From contig CAAGCY010000021.1 in assembly GCA_900768465.1 (NCBI GenBank), positions 24,303-88,302 of the forward strand: DNA of 64,000 nucleotides, in the 5' to 3' direction. Made by a program: the position numbers and the translations under genes. The notes beneath the pieces were generated by a model, which saw only the letters and a program-made list of their open reading frames with translations, ran no database searches and had not been told where the DNA came from. Of the stretch, positions 60,261 through 64,000 are shown piece after piece; the first letter of the stretch is position 1, and every line of letters begins with the position of its first letter. The DNA comes from Alphaproteobacteria bacterium (GTDB lineage Bacteria > Pseudomonadota > Alphaproteobacteria > CAAGCB01 > CAG-977).

Positions 60261-62321
60261 TCAACAGGAACAAGCCTGCTGACGTTTCGCCTGAAACAAT
60301 TCTTCGTCACAGTAGGGGCAGAATTTGTGTTCACCCGAAATATAACCATGTTTGGGACAAATCGAAAACGTCGGTGTCACCGTTACATAGGGTATCCGAT
60401 AATTCTCTAAAATTCTCTTAAGAAGCATACGGCACGTTTTGGCGTCCGAAATCCGTTCGCCCATGTACAAGTGCATCACCGTGCCGCCCGTGTATTTGGA
60501 CTGCAAAGCTTCCTGCAGGTTCAAAGCGGTGAACGGATCGTCCGTAAAGCCGACGGGCAGCTGCGACGAGTTCGTGTAATACGGCGCGGCTTTCGTTCCC
60601 GCCTGAATAATACCGGGGTAGCGTTTTTGGTCTTCTTTTGCCAAACGGTAGGTCGTGCCTTCGGCGGGCGTGGCTTCCAAGTTGTACATGCTGCCCGTTT
60701 CCTGCTGGAACACAACCATTTTGCCGCGGATGTATTCCAAAAACCGATTCGCCATTGCCTGACCGAATTCGTCCGTAATGTCGTGTTCGTCGTTCGTGAA
60801 GTTGCGAATCATTTCGTTGATGCCGTTCACCCCGATGGTCGAGAAGTGGTTTCTCAGCGTGCCAAGGTAGCGCTTGGTGTACGGGAACAGCCCCGCGTCC
60901 ATGTGGCGCTGAATGACTTTGCGCTTGATTTCCAGCGTCGTGCGTGCCAAATCCATCAGTTCGTCCAAACGGCGCATCAATCCCGCTTCGTCGCCTTTGA
61001 ACAAATAGCCCAAGCGCGCGCAGTTCAGCGTCACGACGCCGACCGATCCCGTTTGTTCGGCGGAACCGAACAACCCGTTGCCGCGCGCCAGCAATTCGCG
61101 CAAATCCAGCTGCAAGCGGCAGCACATCGAACGCACCTGCCCCGGCTTCAAGCTGGAGTTGATGAAGTTCTGGAAGTACGGCAAGCCGTATTTCGCCGTC
61201 ATTTCAAACAAAAGGTCGGCGTTTTCGCTTTCCCACGGAAAATCGGGCGTGATGTTGTACGTCGGAATCGGGAACGTAAACAAACGGCCTTTTGCGTCGC
61301 CTGCGGTCATGACTTCGATATAGGCGCGGTTGATCATCGCCATTTCTTCGGTCAAATCGCCGTAAGTGAAATCCATTTCCTCGCCGCCGATGACGGGATT
61401 CTGTTCGCGCAAATCTTCGGGGCAGACCCAGTCGAACGTCAAGTTCGTAAAGGGCGTCTGCGTCCCCCAGCGGGACGGGACGTTCAGATTGTAAATGAAT
61501 TCTTGGAAATTCTGCTTTACTTCGTCATAAGACAGCTTGTCTTTGCGGATAAAAGGCGCCAGATAAGTATCGACGGACGAAAAAGCCTGCGCGCCCGCCC
61601 ATTCGTTTTGCAAAGTGCCAAGGAAGTTGACCATCTGCCCCAAAGCGGAACCCAAGTGCTTGGGAATCCCCGATTCGACTTTACCTGGAACGCCGTTCAA
61701 GCCTTCCTGCAGCAAAGCGCGCAAAGACCAGCCCGCGCAATACCCCGACAGCATGTCCAAATCGTGAATATGAAAATCGCCGTTGCGGTGCGCTTCGCCC
61801 GCCGCCTGCGGATAAACGTGCGACAGCCAGTAGTTCGCGATGATTTTGCCCGAAACGTTCAAAATCAAACCGCCCAAGGAATAGCCCTGATTCGCGTTCG
61901 CGTTGACGCGCCAGTCCGCGCGTTCCAAATATTCGTTGACCGACGACGCCACGTCAATCAGCGTTTTTTTGTCCTGACGGGATTTGCTGCGCTGTTCGCG
62001 GTACACGATATAAGCGCGCGCCGTTTTGTAATAGTTCGCGGAAATCAGAACCTGTTCGACAACGTCTTGGATCTGTTCAATGGTCGGCAGCACGCCTTTG
62101 GAAAAGCGGTGACGCAAAACCTTGATGACTTGATTCGTCAGCAGATTGGCTTCGTCCTGATCGAATTCTTCCGTCGCTTCACCCGCGCGGCGAATCGCCG
62201 ACATGATTTTTTCAGAGTTGAAAACAACCTGCGATCCGTCGCGTTTGACAATGTGCGACAGTTCCGTTTTTTCGTCCTCAACGGGCGTAACCAGTTCTAA
62301 TTTCGGCGTTTTTTCCGTCAT
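60261..62321 (-). CDS. nrdD: Anaerobic (class III) ribonucleoside-triphosphate reductase, large part without glycyl-radical segment
   Basis: The 686-residue protein starts at 62321, after GGAGAGG; a frame open 17 codons further lacks a better site. Residues ~20-110 are an ATP-cone regulatory domain (SHIVKRDGSQVVFNSEKI). The catalytic barrel follows, with MCCRLQLD and TGSVGVVTLNCARLGYL. The C-terminus has cysteines of the zinc site (ICPKHGYISGEHKFCPYC) and ends QQACSC, without the RVxGY radical motif normally following. That motif is supplied by the separate gene at 60042. It makes dNTPs anaerobically, with formate as usual reductant for this class. An NrdR-like box lies upstream. Confidence 0.95.
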   Translation of the reverse strand: MTEKTPKLELVTPVEDEKTELSHIVKRDGSQVVFNSEKIMSAIRRAGEATEEFDQDEANLLTNQVIKVLRHRFSKGVLPTIEQIQDVVEQVLISANYYKTARAYIVYREQRSKSRQDKKTLIDVASSVNEYLERADWRVNANANQGYSLGGLILNVSGKIIANYWLSHVYPQAAGEAHRNGDFHIHDLDMLSGYCAGWSLRALLQEGLNGVPGKVESGIPKHLGSALGQMVNFLGTLQNEWAGAQAFSSVDTYLAPFIRKDKLSYDEVKQNFQEFIYNLNVPSRWGTQTPFTNLTFDWVCPEDLREQNPVIGGEEMDFTYGDLTEEMAMINRAYIEVMTAGDAKGRLFTFPIPTYNITPDFPWESENADLLFEMTAKYGLPYFQNFINSSLKPGQVRSMCCRLQLDLRELLARGNGLFGSAEQTGSVGVVTLNCARLGYLFKGDEAGLMRRLDELMDLARTTLEIKRKVIQRHMDAGLFPYTKRYLGTLRNHFSTIGVNGINEMIRNFTNDEHDITDEFGQAMANRFLEYIRGKMVVFQQETGSMYNLEATPAEGTTYRLAKEDQKRYPGIIQAGTKAAPYYTNSSQLPVGFTDDPFTALNLQEALQSKYTGGTVMHLYMGERISDAKTCRMLLKRILENYRIPYVTVTPTFSICPKHGYISGEHKFCPYCDEELFQAKRQQACSC

Positions 62322-62382
62322 AATCCTCTCCGTTTTACCCGACTGCCGCCCGACAAGAACTTGTGCCCGCACCAGTCTTCAT

Positions 62383-62398
62383 TCACTATATATTGTTA
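62383..62398 (-). promoter_or_regulatory. NrdR-box-like operator upstream of nrdD
   Basis: TCACTATATATTGTTA matches NrdR consensus ACACWATATATWGNGT at 13 of 16 positions, 62 bases upstream of the nrdD start. The rest of the 62322-62605 gap is AT-rich, with no other site recognised; a single NrdR box is less than the usual pair. Confidence 0.6.
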
Positions 62399-62563
62399 AA
62401 AGATTGAAAAATCCTTAATTCACGTTAGACAGCAGACTATCCGCAAAGCCCCCTGAGGTCAAAGGAATTTTTTATAAATATTTACGTCCCAAGGTTTCCC
62501 GCGATTCCCCGCCGCTTTGGCTAAAGAAATTTTTGCGTCAACCGAAATTTTCACCCGACTCTG

Positions 62564-62604
62564 AAAAAAAACGCCCTCGATGTAAAAAAACGGAGGGCGT
62601 TTTC
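62564..62604 (-). terminator. Intrinsic terminator of the flavoprotein gene
   Basis: AACGCCCTC / GAGGGCGTT hairpin immediately after the stop at 62606 on the minus strand, with a T-run. Confidence 0.85.
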
Positions 62605-62605
62605 C

Positions 62606-63337
62606 TTAACGGATAAAATTCGTATGTTCGGGCGTTTCGCGATCGGGCGGCATAATGCCCGCTTTGGCGGCAGCTTGCTTGCATTTCAGCAGATAAGCCA
62701 TATTTTTCGCCAAAATACGCATATTCTGCAATCCTTCGGCATCCTGCCGCACTTCATCGGGCGTGTTGCCGTGTACCATGTTCCAATACCGCCCCGATAC
62801 AACGGGCATTTCCGAAATCTGAAAATACTTGTTCAGCTGATCCAGCGTCGCCGTTGTCCCCGCGCGTCTGGCGCTGGCGACCGCCGCCGCAGGCTTCAAG
62901 CGAAACACTTCGGGCGCGGCGGAATAGAACACTCTGTCCATAAACGGAACAATTACGCCCGACGCCGACGCATAATGCACGGGCGATCCGAACACAAAGC
63001 CGTCAAAACCATCCGCTTTGGCAACAAATTCGTTGACTTTATCGTCAATCACGCACTTCCCCAGCTTCTTGCACGCGCGGCAAGCCATGCACGGCATTGT
63101 CGGCTGTACGCCGATATTAAAAATCTCGGCATCCACGCCCTCTTTTTCCAACTGAGCGGCGATTTCGCTCAAAGCCGTAAATGTGCATCCCTTTTCATGC
63201 GGGGAACCGTTGACCAGTAAAACTTTCATTTTTGCATCCTCTCTTGAATTTTTTAAAACAGACGCCAGCGTAAGCTTCGGCAAAGCGGCGATTGCCGCCG
63301 TTACGGCAAAGGATTTCATAAATTCGCGCCTATCCAT
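62606..63337 (-). CDS. Tat-exported NADPH-dependent FMN reductase/flavodoxin-like protein
   Basis: The 243-residue protein has a twin-arginine-like signal (MDRREFMKSFAVTAAIAALP) followed, from residue ~37, by a flavodoxin-like domain: VLLVNGSPHEKGCTFTAL for the phosphate of FMN and FGSPVHYASASGVIVPFMDR. A cysteine cluster CMACRACKKLGKC recalls iron-sulfur flavoproteins. Tat export would allow a folded FMN cofactor. An internal start at MKVLLVNGSP would give a cytosolic form. Substrate unknown. Confidence 0.85.
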   Translation of the reverse strand: MDRREFMKSFAVTAAIAALPKLTLASVLKNSREDAKMKVLLVNGSPHEKGCTFTALSEIAAQLEKEGVDAEIFNIGVQPTMPCMACRACKKLGKCVIDDKVNEFVAKADGFDGFVFGSPVHYASASGVIVPFMDRVFYSAAPEVFRLKPAAAVASARRAGTTATLDQLNKYFQISEMPVVSGRYWNMVHGNTPDEVRQDAEGLQNMRILAKNMAYLLKCKQAAAKAGIMPPDRETPEHTNFIR

Positions 63338-63367
63338 GAACGCCCACTTTTCCCTGCCGAAACGCCG

Positions 63368-63745
63368 TTATTTCGCCGTGAAGTAAAACTCGACACGCAA
63401 ATCCTTTTGCATATCCAACGGCTCCCACGGACGATAATAAAAAGCCGTCAAAGTTGCCCGTCCGACAGAGTTGACCGTAAAAGAATAACGTTTTACGCCG
63501 CCTGCTCCCAGCAGAGTCGTATTCGGAGCAATGTATTCTTCATGCACATCCGCAAAAAAGCCGACAGGCGCGGCAAAAAAACGCCACGAATAGCCTGTCG
63601 TCTGATTTTCGGGCAAAGAAATGACGACTTTCTCGCCCGTCAAAACATCCGAAAAACGTCCGTTATCCGTTTCGTTCAATACCAGTTCCGCTGGTGTTGA
63701 ACAAGCCCCCAGCAAGGCACACAAAAGCAATAAAAATCGTCGCAT
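63368..63745 (-). CDS. Chagasin-type (I42) cysteine peptidase inhibitor lipoprotein
   Basis: The 125-residue protein starts at 63745, after AAGGAG. A lipoprotein signal ends in LLGAC. The mature part has the three inhibitory loops of the chagasin family: LPENQTTGYSW, LGAGGVKRYSF and YRPWE. Such proteins inhibit papain-like cysteine peptidases. It is 30 bases after the flavoprotein gene on the same strand. Function by family; the target is unknown. Confidence 0.85.
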   Translation of the reverse strand: MRRFLLLLCALLGACSTPAELVLNETDNGRFSDVLTGEKVVISLPENQTTGYSWRFFAAPVGFFADVHEEYIAPNTTLLGAGGVKRYSFTVNSVGRATLTAFYYRPWEPLDMQKDLRVEFYFTAK

Positions 63746-63845
63746 CCGCTCACTCCTTATTATCAATTTATCATAAAAAGGCGGAAACGGGCAAGGATCT
63801 GGGCAACAGCGCTTGTTTTTTTAGGCAAGCCCTGTAACGAAGCAA

Positions 63846-63872
63846 GCCCCGGATCGTAGGGATACGGGGCTA
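63846..63872 (-). terminator. Hairpin downstream of 5S rRNA
   Basis: AGCCCCG / CGGGGCT inverted repeat, 27 bases past the 3' end of 5S rRNA on the minus strand. The T-run is poor, so it may be a processing site. Confidence 0.5.
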
Positions 63873-63898
63873 GGGAAGAGGGGACTGACATTCTTAGA

Positions 63899-64000
63899 GC
63901 CGGCGGCGACCTACTCTTCCGTGTCTTGAGACAAAGTACCATTGGCGGGGAAGGGTTTCACTTTCGAGTTCGGGAAGGGATCGAGTGTTTCACCAGCCCA
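63899..64000 (-). rRNA. 5S ribosomal RNA (partial, 5' end beyond the window)
   Basis: On the minus strand the sequence shows loop B/helix III (CGAACTCGAAAGTGAAAC), GCGCC-type core, and ends GGTCGCCGCCGGCT with ATGGTACTTTGTCTCAAGACACGGAAGAGTAGG-type helix IV-V, characteristic of 5S rRNA. The rest of an rRNA operon likely lies beyond 64000. Confidence 0.9.

Noticed and set aside
60471..62300. 609-codon plus-strand frame opposite nrdD
   Set aside because: Antisense to a highly conserved enzyme; the composition is Arg/Phe/Val-rich as in the other shadow frames.

Overview
The window reads as a chromosome segment of an alphaproteobacterium living at least partly without oxygen. This is inferred from gene order and family content, not from a marker phylogeny. 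Support: an xseB-ispA-dxs-tlyA block, an LpxL/lpxK/waaA/DUF374 lipid A block, an ffh-rpsP-rimM-trmD-rplS block, and an oxygen-sensitive class III ribonucleotide reductase. Coding density is high, and no stretch over 300 bases lacks a gene or a recognisable remnant.

Layout. 1-7 kb: an unrecognised gene, a stand-alone glycyl-radical mini-protein of anaerobic ribonucleotide reductase, and a 1.9-k-residue autotransporter. 7-15 kb: a minus-strand housekeeping run (tlyA, dxs, ispA, xseB, LpxL-type acyltransferase, lpxK, and a DUF374-waaA fused frame). 15-19 kb: a lipoprotein, an unknown protein, an RNase J-type nuclease and IscX. 19-41 kb: the accessory heart of the window, a type IV secretion-like locus. 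Its minus-strand arm has a secretin-like lipoprotein, a proline-rich single-pass membrane protein, a 1276-residue repeat protein, a double-HTH regulator, three VirB6/TrbL-like membrane proteins and a 57-residue two-helix protein. A divergent plus-strand arm has two basic/low-complexity proteins, two tandem membrane-anchored paralogues, a VirD4-type coupling ATPase, a proline-rich protein ending in an HNH nuclease-like domain, and a SUKH-type protein 3 bases later. The last pair looks like a toxin with its immunity protein, placed directly behind the coupling protein.

41-45 kb: small membrane proteins, a frameshifted thioredoxin-TPR remnant and a truncated tyrosine integrase beside tRNA-Ala(GGC), which together look like an integration scar, then a lipase-like protein and a second HNH-like protein. 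45-51 kb: a TrmN6-type methyltransferase, a Gld-like ABC exporter operon (ATPase, permease, GldG-like, DUF4340) and trxB. 51-57 kb: the ffh-rpsP-rimM-trmD-rplS operon and asd. 57-64 kb: a PD-(D/E)XK-type protein, a DUF6782-like metallopeptidase, a PQ-loop protein, the nrdD / glycyl-radical subunit / nrdG operon, a Tat-type flavoprotein, a chagasin-like inhibitor and the 3' part of a 5S rRNA.

Two systems stand out. (1) A class III ribonucleotide reductase whose glycyl-radical segment lies on a separate ~63-residue protein, present twice in the window, with an NrdR-box-like site about 60 bases upstream of each transcription unit. (2) A VirD4/multi-VirB6 secretion-like locus carrying an HNH/SUKH effector-immunity candidate and several unusual low-complexity proteins. 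No VirB4, VirB8, VirB9, VirB10 or VirB11 homologue was recognised here, so the rest of any apparatus must lie elsewhere.
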